Positions 34,860 to 43,476 of a DNA stretch of 64,000 bases are shown piece by piece (positions within the stretch are counted from its first letter, which is position 1; the number at the start of each line of letters is the position of its first letter). This DNA is from Acetivibrio mesophilus. GTDB taxonomy: Bacteria > Bacillota > Clostridia > Acetivibrionales > Acetivibrionaceae. The notes under the pieces are model-generated. The model did no database searches. It was given only the letters and a program-made list of their open reading frames with translations, and was not told where the DNA came from. The position numbers were made by a program, and so were the translations under genes. The stretch is from NCBI RefSeq assembly GCF_004102745.1, contig NZ_RLII01000010.1:1-64000 (forward strand). Direction: 5' to 3'.

Positions 34860-36098
34860 ATGGGATTTAAGAAAAATATAATCTGTGGGGTTTTGAGTAT
34901 AGGGGTCATGACGGGAAGCACAGGATTTGCTTTTGCTCAGAATGTTGACTACAAAGTACAATCCGGCGATACATTTTGGAAGATAGGTCAAAAATATAAT
35001 ATTTCTACAACCAGCCTTATGACAGCAAACAATGCCAATGAAAATACAGTGTTGTATCCGGGACAGACAATAATACTTCCGCTCAAAGACCAGTTGGTGC
35101 ATGTAGTCCAATCCGGGGATACTTATTGGACTATAAGCCAGAAGTATGGACTGAATTTTCGTGAAGTGCTGACGCTAAACAATGCTAATGACAATTCGAT
35201 GCTTCGTGTCGGGGATAAAGTAATTCTCCCCAGTACAGTAAATTATACTGTACAGAAAGGAGATACTTACTGGACTATAAGCCAGAAATTCAAGGTGAAT
35301 TTTACGGAGCTGTTAAAATTAAACGGCGCCAATGACAAAAGCTACCTTGATATAGGTCAGGTAATAAAAATACCTGTATCCAGCACATCACAAACTACGG
35401 TAACTCAAAATGATTCTCAAACTGTTTCGCCGACCAAACCATATGTGACTTATACGAATTATACAGTTCAAAAAGGTGATAGTTCATGGAGTGTTGCAGA
35501 AAAATTTGGTATTCCTGCGTATGAATTGATGGAAGCAAATAACATTGATTCTTCGACGGTGCTTAACATAGGACAGAAATTAAAAATTCCGGTACATAAT
35601 GTACCTGTAAAAAGTACTCCAGGTGCAAAGTACGGGGAACTACTGGATTGGTGGACAGAAGCACAATATGTAATTCCAAGGGGAAGCACCTTTGAAGTAG
35701 TAGATTTTTATACCGGTAAATCATTTTTCGCAAAACGTACTACAGGTTCGAACCATGCCGACTGTGAAACTCTTACCGTAAAGGACACCAACATTATGAA
35801 AGAAATATGGGGCGGCTTTAGTTGGGTAAGAAGACCTGTGATAATCAAATATAACGGAAGAAAAATTGCTGCCAGCATGACGGCAATGCCTCATGCAGGA
35901 AATGACAGTGTTGCCGGTGGGGTCTGGACATCATGGAGAAGCGGAGATTATGGTGCAGGTGCAAATTATGACTATATTAAAGGCAATGGTATTGACGGAC
36001 ATTTTGATATACATTTTTATAACAGTACAAGGCATAAGGATGGAAAGCTGGATACAAACCATCAACAGTGCATAAAAATAGCGGCTGGAGTGCAATAA
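34860..36098 (+). CDS. Secreted LysM-repeat protein with conserved C-terminal domain
   Basis: 412 residues. Signal peptide 1-26 (cleavage after 'GFAFA'); four LysM repeats at about 30-74, 80-125, 129-174 and 199-244, each 'YxVQxGDTxWxIxxKY...NN/NGAN...L..GQ.I.IP', which bind peptidoglycan glycan strands. The C-terminal domain of about 150 residues starts 'YGELLDWWTEAQYVIPRG' and contains 'GSNHADCETLT', 'GFSWVRRPVI' and 'GIDGHFDIHFYNSTRHKDG'. It recurs after LysM repeats in many Clostridia, with conserved His, Asp and Cys, but has no function I can name; a cell-wall hydrolase or binding role is inferred. Start follows AAGGGGG. Its terminator is followed by a repeat copy. Confidence 0.88.
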   Translation: MGFKKNIICGVLSIGVMTGSTGFAFAQNVDYKVQSGDTFWKIGQKYNISTTSLMTANNANENTVLYPGQTIILPLKDQLVHVVQSGDTYWTISQKYGLNFREVLTLNNANDNSMLRVGDKVILPSTVNYTVQKGDTYWTISQKFKVNFTELLKLNGANDKSYLDIGQVIKIPVSSTSQTTVTQNDSQTVSPTKPYVTYTNYTVQKGDSSWSVAEKFGIPAYELMEANNIDSSTVLNIGQKLKIPVHNVPVKSTPGAKYGELLDWWTEAQYVIPRGSTFEVVDFYTGKSFFAKRTTGSNHADCETLTVKDTNIMKEIWGGFSWVRRPVIIKYNGRKIAASMTAMPHAGNDSVAGGVWTSWRSGDYGAGANYDYIKGNGIDGHFDIHFYNSTRHKDGKLDTNHQQCIKIAAGVQ

Positions 36099-36145
36099 TG
36101 GGTTAATATGAAATATTGGGAGATAATTTAGCAGAGTATTGCTTG

Positions 36146-36190
36146 AGGCAGGTTATATTATTAAAATTATAGCCTGCCTTCTTTCTGTTT
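36146..36190 (+). terminator. Rho-independent terminator
   Basis: AGGCAGGTTATA pairs with TATAGCCTGCCT (one wobble), followed by TCTTTCTGTTTT. Repeat copy C starts in its T-tract. Confidence 0.85.
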
Positions 36191-36250
36191 TAGCCTGTTG
36201 GAGTGAAAGGAAAGAGGCAAAAGGGGAGGGAGTCGATGTCTTGAGCTTTA
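36191..36250 (+). repeat. Terminator-linked intergenic repeat, copy C
   Basis: TAGCCTGTTGGAGTGAAAGG then AAAGAGGCAAAAGG, AGTCGATGTCTTGAGCTTTA. Aligns end to end with copies A and D with about 15 differences. Some stem bases have changed, yet the order is retained. Confidence 0.65.
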
Positions 36251-36262
36251 CTTTAGCATAAT

Positions 36263-37135
36263 TTAGTAGATGGTTACTACTGTACCGACCGGCACTTGAT
36301 TAAAGAGCTCATTAACATCGTCATTGTACATTCTAACACATCCATTGGATGCAGCTGTTCCTATGGAAGCAGGATTGTTGGTTCCATGAATACCGTAGTG
36401 GGGCTCTGAAAGGCCCATCCATCTCGTCCCAAAAGGCCCTCCGGGATTAACCTGTTTATTTATTATAGTAAATGTTCCTCGGGGCGTAGGGGTTGTCGGT
36501 TTACCTGTTGCTACAGGATATGACCTGACAAGTCTTCCTTCACGATACAGTGAAAGGGTTTTAGCAGCTATACTTATTATAATTCTCACGGGGGAGGGAG
36601 CTGCGGGTATACAGATTACCTGTCCGACAGAAATAATGTTAGGGTTTATTCCGGGGTTTGCATTTATTAGCTGCTGAACGGTTACATTGAATATTCTAGC
36701 TATAGCTGTCAAGGTATCTCCACGACCGATAACATAATAATTCTTCGTAGGACATTCAGGTTCCCCTGATTTTGGCTGTGGAATACAAATTACCTGCCCT
36801 ATATATAGTCTTTCAGGAACAATGCCGGGATTGGCAGTGAGGATATCACTAACAGTTATGTTGAACCTTGCGGCTATACTTGCTAGCGTGTCTCCACTTT
36901 TTATCTCATAAGGAGATGTACCGATAGGGCATACAGTCTGTGGCGGCTGTACTTGTGGCACACAAATCACTTGGCCTATGTACAGTCTTTCCGGAACAAT
37001 ACCTGGATTGGCAGTAATAATTGCCTGAACAGTTGTATTGAACCTGTTTGCAATAAGATAAAGGCTATCTCCTGCACGTACAGTGTAGGAGATGGTGCCG
37101 ACAGGGCATTGACGATTAAAATATGAATTCATCAT
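36263..37135 (-). CDS. LysM x3 - L,D-transpeptidase (YkuD)
   Basis: 290 residues. Three LysM repeats (about 9-56, 70-116, 127-173, each starting '(Y)xxxxGDxLxxIAxxFN' and ending 'IGQVICxPQ'), then a YkuD domain from about 178. The catalytic motif is intact: 'HYGIHGTNNPASIGTAASNGCVRM', with the nucleophile Cys near residue 267. It forms or edits 3-3 cross-links or anchors proteins on peptidoglycan. No classical signal peptide is seen; the N-terminus 'MMNSYFNRQCPVGTISYTV' goes straight into LysM, as in spore-associated or non-classically exported YkuD proteins of Clostridia. Followed upstream on the same strand by a degenerate paralogue 40 bases away. Confidence 0.92.
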   Translation of the reverse strand: MMNSYFNRQCPVGTISYTVRAGDSLYLIANRFNTTVQAIITANPGIVPERLYIGQVICVPQVQPPQTVCPIGTSPYEIKSGDTLASIAARFNITVSDILTANPGIVPERLYIGQVICIPQPKSGEPECPTKNYYVIGRGDTLTAIARIFNVTVQQLINANPGINPNIISVGQVICIPAAPSPVRIIISIAAKTLSLYREGRLVRSYPVATGKPTTPTPRGTFTIINKQVNPGGPFGTRWMGLSEPHYGIHGTNNPASIGTAASNGCVRMYNDDVNELFNQVPVGTVVTIY

Positions 37136-37175
37136 TTAATTTCACCTCTTTTGAATGAAGTTGTAACCGCTCTGG

Positions 37176-37868
37176 TTAGGATACGGTTACAGTTGTTCCT
37201 ACAGGCACAAGATTAAACAGCTCACTTACGGACTGATTGGACATGACGATACTGTTGCCGGTTGCCACAACGTCAATGAATTCCGGAGTATTTGTACCAT
37301 GTATGCCAAAACCTGCTTCGGACAGACCTATCCATCTTGCTCCAAACTCAACACCGGCGTCAACTTGTTTGTTTAGAACGGTAAATGTTCCTCGTGGAAT
37401 TGGAGATGCCGGATTTTCTACGGCTATGTTATACGTTCTGTAGACACTTCCGTTGCGGTATACTGTAAGAATTCGCTCTGCTACATTGACCCTGACGATA
37501 ACAGGAGAAGGAGCAACAGGTATACATAAAACTTGATCGACATATAAATCGTTGGGATCGATACCATAGTTTGAATACAATAGCTGTTGGGGAGATACAT
37601 TAAAATAAGCTGCTATTGAATCTATAGTATCCCCTGGCATTACCACATAGTAGTTTGTTGTTGGGCAGGAAGGGTACATCTGTACAATTAGAGGAATACA
37701 TATTTGCTGGCCGACTCTTAAATAATAAGGATTAATACCTGGGTTTGCATTAATAATTTCCTGTACAGTAGTCCCATATGTACTTGCTATAACGTTCAGC
37801 GTGTCCCCGGCTCTTATGGTATAAGGAACTGAGCCCGCGGGACACTGCCTTTGATAATATGAGAACAT
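37176..37868 (-). CDS. LysM x2 - YkuD-like protein lacking the catalytic Cys
   Basis: 230 residues, clearly paralogous to the next gene (36263-37135). Two LysM repeats (about 14-60 and 68-113), then a YkuD fold with 'RILTVYRNGSVYRTYNIAVE', 'PIPRGTFTVLNKQV' and 'FGIHGTNTPEFIDVVATG'. Where the partner has SNGCVRM this protein has 'TGNSIVM', so both the nucleophile Cys and the Arg are gone while the fold landmarks remain. It should be catalytically dead. Probably co-transcribed with the active paralogue (40-base gap). It may bind peptidoglycan, pair with the active enzyme, or compete for substrate; this is inference. Confidence 0.87.
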   Translation of the reverse strand: MFSYYQRQCPAGSVPYTIRAGDTLNVIASTYGTTVQEIINANPGINPYYLRVGQQICIPLIVQMYPSCPTTNYYVVMPGDTIDSIAAYFNVSPQQLLYSNYGIDPNDLYVDQVLCIPVAPSPVIVRVNVAERILTVYRNGSVYRTYNIAVENPASPIPRGTFTVLNKQVDAGVEFGARWIGLSEAGFGIHGTNTPEFIDVVATGNSIVMSNQSVSELFNLVPVGTTVTVS

Positions 37869-37934
37869 AAGACATCACCTCAATAAATACACTGATATTA
37901 TAGTATATTAATTTATGTAAATTGTGTTACAAGG

Positions 37935-37966
37935 AAGAAAAGTCAGAAGGAATTGCCCTCCTGACT
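37935..37966 (-). terminator. Terminator of the superoxide dismutase gene
   Basis: On the minus strand AGTCAGGAGGG-CAATT-CCTTCTGACT followed by TTTCTTCC. Ten bases beyond the stop codon. Confidence 0.75.
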
Positions 37967-37976
37967 CATTGCGGAT

Positions 37977-38648
37977 TTAAGCGAATCGAAAATTGCTCAT
38001 TAGAGTAAGGGGTACCTGACCGTTCATTGCGAGAAGAAGCCGTCTTTCAACCTCATTCCAGTTGATTAAGTCCCACCAACGATTTATATATTCCTTTCGC
38101 CTGTTCTGGTAGTCTAGGTAATAAGCATGTTCCCAGACATCACAAACCAGAATGGGAATACCGCTCCACTGGGTCAGATTCTGGTGTTTTTCCGCCTGCA
38201 AAATCTCAAGTCGTCTCCAAGTTGGCTGCCAAGTCAAAATTCCCCAACCTGATGCTTCCACATTTTCGGTGGCACTTTTGAATTGTTCCTTGAAAGCGTT
38301 GAAACTTCCAAAGTAGCTGTTTATCTGGTTTACAGTGTGTATGCCGGGTTGACCTCCCTTTCCCAAAGGTGCCATAATAGTCCAGAAAATACTGTGAAGA
38401 ATATGTCCCGAGCCATTATAAGCTAGTTTGTTTTCCCAAAATTTTATATATTTGTAATCATTGCTCCTTCTTGCTTCCACTAAGCTGATTTCTGCCTGGT
38501 TCAGGCCATCGACATAGGCTTTGTGGAGTATGTCATGATGAATTCTCAAGGTTTCTTCGCCGATTATCGGCTCTAATGCATTGTAGGAGTAGGGAAGAGG
38601 GGGTAGCCGATGCTGCCCGGCCGCTACGGGCATCATTGCATATTGCAT
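37977..38648 (-). CDS. Superoxide dismutase, Fe/Mn family
   Basis: 223 residues. The N-terminus 'MQYAMMPVAAGQHRLPPLPY' carries a short extension before the SOD start 'LPPLPYSYNALEP'. Metal ligands fit the Fe/Mn fold: His in 'LRIHHDILHKAYVDGLN', His in 'GSGHILHSIFW', and Asp and His in 'CDVWEHAYYLDYQNRRKEYI'. Other conserved parts: 'GWGILTWQP' and 'RWWDLINW'. The 'GHILHS' replaces the usual 'GGHxNHS', so one helix differs from typical SodA. It should dismutate superoxide, useful to an anaerobe exposed to air, though some Clostridia/Bacillus members are spore coat associated. Start follows GGAGGCG. Monocistronic. Confidence 0.87.
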   Translation of the reverse strand: MQYAMMPVAAGQHRLPPLPYSYNALEPIIGEETLRIHHDILHKAYVDGLNQAEISLVEARRSNDYKYIKFWENKLAYNGSGHILHSIFWTIMAPLGKGGQPGIHTVNQINSYFGSFNAFKEQFKSATENVEASGWGILTWQPTWRRLEILQAEKHQNLTQWSGIPILVCDVWEHAYYLDYQNRRKEYINRWWDLINWNEVERRLLLAMNGQVPLTLMSNFRFA

Positions 38649-39155
38649 TGTCTAAATCGCCTCCAGTATAAGTGATTTACAATGCTATATTATTCTTAGG
38701 AGCATCGGTTGGTGTAAAAATAGTTTTATACTCCCCAGTCATGTATTTGCCATTCGCTATCAGGGGTGTCCTTTACTAATATGTAGTCTTTGTAGATTAT
38801 ATCGCTTATGACCATTATAAAAAAGCAATTATCTACAACTTTTAGGCTATAAATGCACTGACATTAAAGCATAAATAGTATAAAATAAAGTATAGATAGT
38901 CTACAATGATATATTATTTTGTAACATATATATCTATTGATGCTTAATATTATAGCTAATATATAATGAATTGTTGGATGTTCGTGATGTGTATTTTTGT
39001 AAAAGATCAAATGCTGATTTAAATTCCATTAACAAATTTCGATAATTAATTTTAAAATTCCGAACTCAAAAAGAAAACTGCATTCGAATATTTAACACGA
39101 GTGAAAGTATTCAATTTGCCTAAGGGATTATTTAATAAATATAGGGGGGAATAGT
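38649..39155. other. Intergenic between SOD and xylanase genes
   Basis: AT-rich, about 500 bases. Minus-strand bases 38726-38815 can be read as 'MVISDIIYKDYILVKDTPDS' then 'EWQIHDWGV' and a stop, but there is no ribosome site; it may be a relic of a larger gene's 3' end. No other feature. The xylanase ribosome site ATAGGGGGGA sits at the end. Confidence 0.4.
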
Positions 39156-41045
39156 ATGTGTAAATTAAGAAGATCGTTGCTATTTACTATTATCTTATCT
39201 GTTGTTTTTACCCAACTCTTTTGCTTTGCAATTACGGTAGAGGCAGCAGAAACGGCAACGATTAACTTGTCATCGGAAAAACAGGTGATCCGAGGTTTTG
39301 GAGGAATGAACCACCCTGTTTGGATTTCCGACTTAACAGCGGCACAGAGGGATACGGCATTCGGTAATGGTGATGGGCAGTTGGGCTTTTCTATTCTTAG
39401 AATTCATGTGGACGAGAATAAAAATAATTGGTCTAAAGAATTGGCAACTGCAAAAAGAGCGATTGAGCATGGGGCAATAGTTTTTGCTTCTCCATGGAAT
39501 CCACCAAGTGAAATGGTAGAGACCTTCACCCGTAACGGTGTACCAAATCAAAAAAGACTAAAATATGATAAGTATGCGGCGTATGCACAGCATCTTAATG
39601 ATTTTGTTACATACATGAAGAATAATGGTGTGAATTTGTATGCTATTTCCATTCAGAACGAACCTGACTATGCTCACGAATGGACATGGTGGACTCCTCA
39701 GGAAATACTCCGCTTTATGAAGGAAAATGCGGGATCAATTAACTGTAGAGTAATTGCACCGGAGTCATTTCAATATCTGAAAAATATTTCGGATCCGATT
39801 TTAAATGATCCTCAGGCTCTTGCAAATATGGATATACTGGGTGCTCACTTTTATGGCACCAGTGTCAATAATATGCCTTATCCTTTATTCCAACAAAAAG
39901 GAGCAGGAAAAGACCTCTGGATGACAGAAGTTTATGTTCCGAATAGTGATAATAACTCGGCAGACCGCTGGCCAGAAGCAATAGATGTTGCATATAATAT
40001 GCACAATGCTTTGGTAGAGGGAAATTTCCAGGCATATGTTTGGTGGTATATCCGCAGGTCATACGGACCGATGAAAGAGGATGGCACTATAAGCAAGCGC
40101 GGTTATATGATGGCTCACTACTCCAAGTTTGTACGCCCGGGATATATAAGGGTCGATGCAACAAAGAATCCTACATACAATGTATACGTATCTGCTTACA
40201 AGAAAGATAAGAGCGTTGTGGCAGTAGTTATAAATAAAAGTACTGAGGCTAAGACGATTAATATATCTGTCCCCGGGACCAACATTGGAAAGTGGGAAAG
40301 ATATGTTACTACAGGGACAAAGAATCTAAAGAAAGAATCAGATATAAATGCATCCGGAACCAGTTTTCAAGTTACTCTCGAACCTCAAAGTGTTACAACC
40401 TTTGTAGGTGGCTCGGATGGAACGGTTACACCTGTTGAGAGGAGTGCTTTTTCCAAGTTGGAAGCCGAAGAATATAACGATACCAATTCTTCTACCGTAC
40501 AAGTAGTGGGTGCAAACGGCGGAAGCGGTGTAGGATATATTGAAAACGGTAACTATCTGGTATACAAAAATGTAGATTTCGAGAACGGCGCAGCTTCGTT
40601 TAAAATAATGGCTTCAACCACCGGTACTCCAAAAATAGAAATTCGACTAGGCAGTCCAACGGGCACTCTCGCAGGTACATTGCAAGTGGCTTCAACCGGA
40701 GGCTTTAACGCCTATAAAGAGCAAAGCTGCAATATTAATAAAGTCACGGGGCTCCACGATGTGTATTTGGTGTTTGGAGGAGCTGTAAATGTTGACTGGT
40801 TTACCTTTGGAAAGGAATCGGTGGGAACCATTAAATACGGTGATCTCAATGGTGATGGCAAGGTTAATTCCACTGATTCAACATTATTGTCAAGATACAT
40901 TCTGAAGATTATTGACACATTCCCAATAGAAAATGGTGATAAAGCTGCGGATTTAAATGGAGACGGCAAAGTAAATTCTACAGACTACAACATTTTGAAA
41001 AGATATTTACTTAAAATAATTGATAAATTTCCTGTAGAATCATAA
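39156..41045 (+). CDS. xyn30A: Cellulosomal GH30 glucuronoxylanase with CBM6 and type I dockerin
   Basis: 629 residues. Signal peptide 1-30; GH30 subfamily 8-like catalytic domain (about 33-425): acid/base Glu in '[14 protein letters not shown]', nucleophile Glu in '[10 protein letters not shown]', and '[17 protein letters not shown]', whose Arg recognises the methylglucuronate side group, so it should cut glucuronoxylan. Then a CBM6 (about 430-555, '[13 protein letters not shown]' ... '[15 protein letters not shown]') and a dockerin (565-629) with two Ca-binding repeats '[12 protein letters not shown]', each followed by a 'LLSRYILKI'/'ILKRYLLKI' helix. The Ser-Thr pair at the recognition site is typical of type I dockerins that bind scaffoldin cohesins. 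Secreted and assembled on the cellulosome. Single gene with a strong terminator. Confidence 0.95.
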   Translation: MCKLRRSLLFTIILSVVFTQLFCFAITVEAAETATINLSSEKQVIRGFGGMNHPVWISDLTAAQRDTAFGNGDGQLGFSILRIHVDENKNNWSKELATAKRAIEHGAIVFASPWNPPSEMVETFTRNGVPNQKRLKYDKYAAYAQHLNDFVTYMKNNGVNLYAISIQNEPDYAHEWTWWTPQEILRFMKENAGSINCRVIAPESFQYLKNISDPILNDPQALANMDILGAHFYGTSVNNMPYPLFQQKGAGKDLWMTEVYVPNSDNNSADRWPEAIDVAYNMHNALVEGNFQAYVWWYIRRSYGPMKEDGTISKRGYMMAHYSKFVRPGYIRVDATKNPTYNVYVSAYKKDKSVVAVVINKSTEAKTINISVPGTNIGKWERYVTTGTKNLKKESDINASGTSFQVTLEPQSVTTFVGGSDGTVTPVERSAFSKLEAEEYNDTNSSTVQVVGANGGSGVGYIENGNYLVYKNVDFENGAASFKIMASTTGTPKIEIRLGSPTGTLAGTLQVASTGGFNAYKEQSCNINKVTGLHDVYLVFGGAVNVDWFTFGKESVGTIKYGDLNGDGKVNSTDSTLLSRYILKIIDTFPIENGDKAADLNGDGKVNSTDYNILKRYLLKIIDKFPVES

Positions 41046-41114
41046 GCTTACAATACATTGTTCAAACAAAAAATGATTATAGTAAATTTTTCTTACCTCT
41101 ATTAATAATTAGAA

Positions 41115-41160
41115 AAATCTCCAGTAGGGATTTCAAGTCTCTGCTGGAGATTTTCTTTTT
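41115..41160 (+). terminator. Rho-independent terminator
   Basis: AAATCTCCAG...CTGGAGATTT around a 19-base loop that has its own small stem, followed by TCTTTTT. Repeat copy D follows directly. Confidence 0.85.
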
Positions 41161-41220
41161 GGCCTCTTGGAATGAAATGAAAGAGGCAAAAGCGAAGTGA
41201 CTCGATGTCCCGAGCTTTTA
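41161..41220 (+). repeat. Terminator-linked intergenic repeat, copy D
   Basis: GGCCTCTTGGAATGAAATGA then AAGAGGCAAAAGCGAAGTGA and CTCGATGTCCCGAGCTTTTA. Differs from copy A at only a few bases. It lies between convergent genes, in the orientation of the upstream xylanase gene. Confidence 0.85.
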
Positions 41221-41225
41221 GTTGC

Positions 41226-42203
41226 TTAACAAATTCGGGGAAGTCCTTCGCCATATAGAACATCCAAGATCCTGCTTCCTTGAAGGGTTGTAACCATCGT
41301 TACACCGCTTCCGTCCACAACACGGCCGATGATTTGGGCATTTTCGCCGTACTTGCTTTTCCTTACCGCTTGAAGAGCTGTTTCTGCCTGATTATCAGGC
41401 ACAACGGCTATCATCTTTCCTTCATTTGCCATATAAAGAGGGTCAAGTCCAAGAATGCTACAAAAACCTTTTACTTCATTGCTGATGGGCAGAACAGCCT
41501 CGTATATCTCTACGCCGCAGGATGAGGCTGAGGATATTTCGTTGAGTACTGTCGCAAGTCCACCCCGGGTTACATCACGCATACAATGGACATCAATATT
41601 GCTTTCAATCAGGTTCTTAACTATTGAGGTAAGGGGAGCGCAGTCGCTCTTTATATTATTTTCTATTTCCATTCGTCCCGACATTATGGCAGCATGGTGG
41701 TCTCCCAAATTGCCTGAAAGGATAATGGCATCGCCTTTTTGGCAACTGGAAATACTGATGCCTTCTTTAGCTATTTCACCGATACCGGACGTGTTTATAT
41801 AGATGCCGCCATGGCCTTCAATTACTTTGGTATCTCCGGCAACAATTTTGATTCCTGCTTCTTCTGCCGCAAGCTTCATTGAAAGGGCAATTTTATCGAT
41901 GTCTTCAATTTCTGCCCCTTCCTCAATAATGAATCCTGCTGTAAGGTATTTGGGGATGGCACCCATCATGGAAATATCATTTACTGTGCCGCATACGGCG
42001 AGCTTCCCAATATCACCGCCGTTGAAAAACAGGGGAGTTACCACAAAGGAATCGGTAGTATAAGCAATCTTACCTTTTATATCCAGTACTGCCGCATCCT
42101 CAAGCCTATTTAGTATGTTGTTGTCAAAATGCTTTAAGAATATTTGGTTTATTAAATCTCCCGTCTGCTTGCCACCGCTGCCGTGGGACATATTTATTTT
42201 CAT
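41226..42203 (-). CDS. hypE: Hydrogenase maturation protein HypE
   Basis: 325 residues from ATG 42203 ('MKINMSHGSGGKQTG'), preceded by GAGGTGTAG; the longer frame reads into hypD. Carbamoyl dehydratase of the [NiFe] hydrogenase pathway: takes the carbamoyl group from HypF onto its C-terminal Cys and dehydrates it to thiocyanate, source of the CN ligands. The C-terminus is 'YGEGLPRIC', with the required terminal Cys intact. PurM-like fold: 'LEDAAVLDIKG', 'VNDISMMGAIPKYLTAGFIIEEG', 'VAGDTKVIEGHGG', 'SGNLGDHHAAIMSGR', 'MRDVTRGGLATVLNE'. Four bases after the hypD stop, last gene of the ech-hyp operon. Confidence 0.95.
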   Translation of the reverse strand: MKINMSHGSGGKQTGDLINQIFLKHFDNNILNRLEDAAVLDIKGKIAYTTDSFVVTPLFFNGGDIGKLAVCGTVNDISMMGAIPKYLTAGFIIEEGAEIEDIDKIALSMKLAAEEAGIKIVAGDTKVIEGHGGIYINTSGIGEIAKEGISISSCQKGDAIILSGNLGDHHAAIMSGRMEIENNIKSDCAPLTSIVKNLIESNIDVHCMRDVTRGGLATVLNEISSASSCGVEIYEAVLPISNEVKGFCSILGLDPLYMANEGKMIAVVPDNQAETALQAVRKSKYGENAQIIGRVVDGSGVTMVTTLQGSRILDVLYGEGLPRIC

Positions 42204-42207
42204 TTTT

Positions 42208-43257
42208 CTACACCTCACTATTTCTGTACCATATTCCGCAGGCGCCCTCAGAAGAAACCATGCAGGGCCCGACGGCATTTAATGGAGTACAGGCCCCGCC
42301 AAAGAGAGGGCATTTGGCAGGAGTTATTCTTCCCAATATTACATCAGTGCATTTACAGCCTGGAGGAGTAATATCAACATCTTCGGAAGTTGTGCTTCCC
42401 GCATCAAAGTCCTTGTATTCCGGTCTTAGCCTTAGGGCAGAATCTTTTATTATTCCAATTCCCCGCCAATAATCGTCTGCAACTTCAAAATATTTGTCAA
42501 TCAAAGCTTTTGCCTTTTGATTTCCCTCGGAGCTTACGGCGCTTTGATACATGTTTTTCATATCATATTCCTTGCTTGAAATTTGGCGTACTATTTCATA
42601 AATTGCAGCTATAATATGTTCGCCATCAAAGCCGCCTATCACAAAGGGTTTGCGGTATTTTAGCGCCATTTCCCTATAAAGCGAGGAGCCGGTAATGACA
42701 CTGACATGGCCGGGGCAGAGAAAAGCATCTATATTTTCTTCGTTTACGCAAATATATGAAACTGCAGGCATAATAGTCTTAATCGAAGTCATCAGCCTAA
42801 GGTTTTTTATACCATTCTTGATTATCTCCTCCATCATCAGCGCATAGATAGGAGCGGTGGTCTCAAATCCCACTGCTGCAAAAACAAATTGGGTATCAGG
42901 GCTTTTTATTGCAGCCTTGATTGCACTAAGGGGTGAATAGAGGATTTTTACGTTTCCACCCATCGCCTTTGCCTCAGTAAGGGATAATTTGCTGCCCTTT
43001 ACCTTCATCATATCACCAAAAGTCAAAACGCAGTGATTGTCCTTTAGAGCATACTCTAAAAGCCTGTCAATATAGGACGATGCTGTTACACACACAGGAC
43101 AGCCAGGCCCCGAAATAAGCTGTATTCGGGAAGATATAAGGCTCCGAATCCCATTTTTGAAAATGCTTGAGGTATGGGTGCCGCAGACTTCCATTATTTT
43201 AATATCTTTGCCGTCATACTCTTTAAGCTCTCTTTTTATACTCTCAAGAGTCTTCAT
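42208..43257 (-). CDS. hypD: Hydrogenase maturation protein HypD
   Basis: 349 residues from ATG 43257 ('MKTLESIKREL'), with GGGGAGGCG upstream; the extra upstream residues of the open frame overlap hypC. Fe-S protein that, with HypC, holds the Fe(CN)2CO unit while it is assembled. Conserved: 'IMEVCGTHTSSIFKNGI', 'ISGPGCPVCVT', 'LTFGDMMKVKGS', 'FAAVGFETTAPIYALM', 'CPGHVSVITGS', and C-terminal Cys-rich 'PPGCKCTDVILGRITPAKCPLFGGACTP' for the 4Fe-4S cluster. The gene overlaps hypC by 14 bases. Cytoplasmic. Confidence 0.95.
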   Translation of the reverse strand: MKTLESIKRELKEYDGKDIKIMEVCGTHTSSIFKNGIRSLISSRIQLISGPGCPVCVTASSYIDRLLEYALKDNHCVLTFGDMMKVKGSKLSLTEAKAMGGNVKILYSPLSAIKAAIKSPDTQFVFAAVGFETTAPIYALMMEEIIKNGIKNLRLMTSIKTIMPAVSYICVNEENIDAFLCPGHVSVITGSSLYREMALKYRKPFVIGGFDGEHIIAAIYEIVRQISSKEYDMKNMYQSAVSSEGNQKAKALIDKYFEVADDYWRGIGIIKDSALRLRPEYKDFDAGSTTSEDVDITPPGCKCTDVILGRITPAKCPLFGGACTPLNAVGPCMVSSEGACGIWYRNSEV

Positions 43258-43471
43258 TTTGCGCCTCCCCAAGTTCATTAAAAAGTGACAATATTTCTTC
43301 TGCCATATCCTTTTTAAGAACCTCAATGGCACAACCGGCGTGAATCAATACATAATCGCCGATGGTGGCCGAAACCAGCTTGATATTTGCTTCACAAATA
43401 TTACCCAGGACGTCAACCTTTGCTGTATCTCCATTTATTTCTACGATTTTACCGGGTACTGCAACACACAT
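43244..43471 (-). CDS. hypC: Hydrogenase maturation chaperone HypC
   Basis: 75 residues. The start is set at ATG 43471 because HypC needs Cys as residue 2: 'MCVAVPGKIVEINGDTAKVD'. The frame opens three codons earlier at a GTG which is part of the GAGAGGTG ribosome site. HypC carries the iron centre together with HypD and delivers it to the large subunit. Conserved 'GDYVLIHAGCAIEVL' in the OB fold, C-terminal helix 'AEEILSLF'. It overlaps hypD at its 3' end and abuts hypF at its 5' end. Confidence 0.95.
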   Translation of the reverse strand: MCVAVPGKIVEINGDTAKVDVLGNICEANIKLVSATIGDYVLIHAGCAIEVLKKDMAEEILSLFNELGEAQNEDS

Positions 43472-43476
43472 ATTTT

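Noticed and set aside
35740-35760. tRNA T-loop-like GGTTCGAACC
   Set aside because: It lies inside the LysM protein coding region and no acceptor, D or anticodon stem surrounds it.
38726-38815. 29-codon minus-strand frame between SOD and xylanase
   Set aside because: Protein-like end (SEWQIHDWGV) but no ribosome site and no family; at best a relic.
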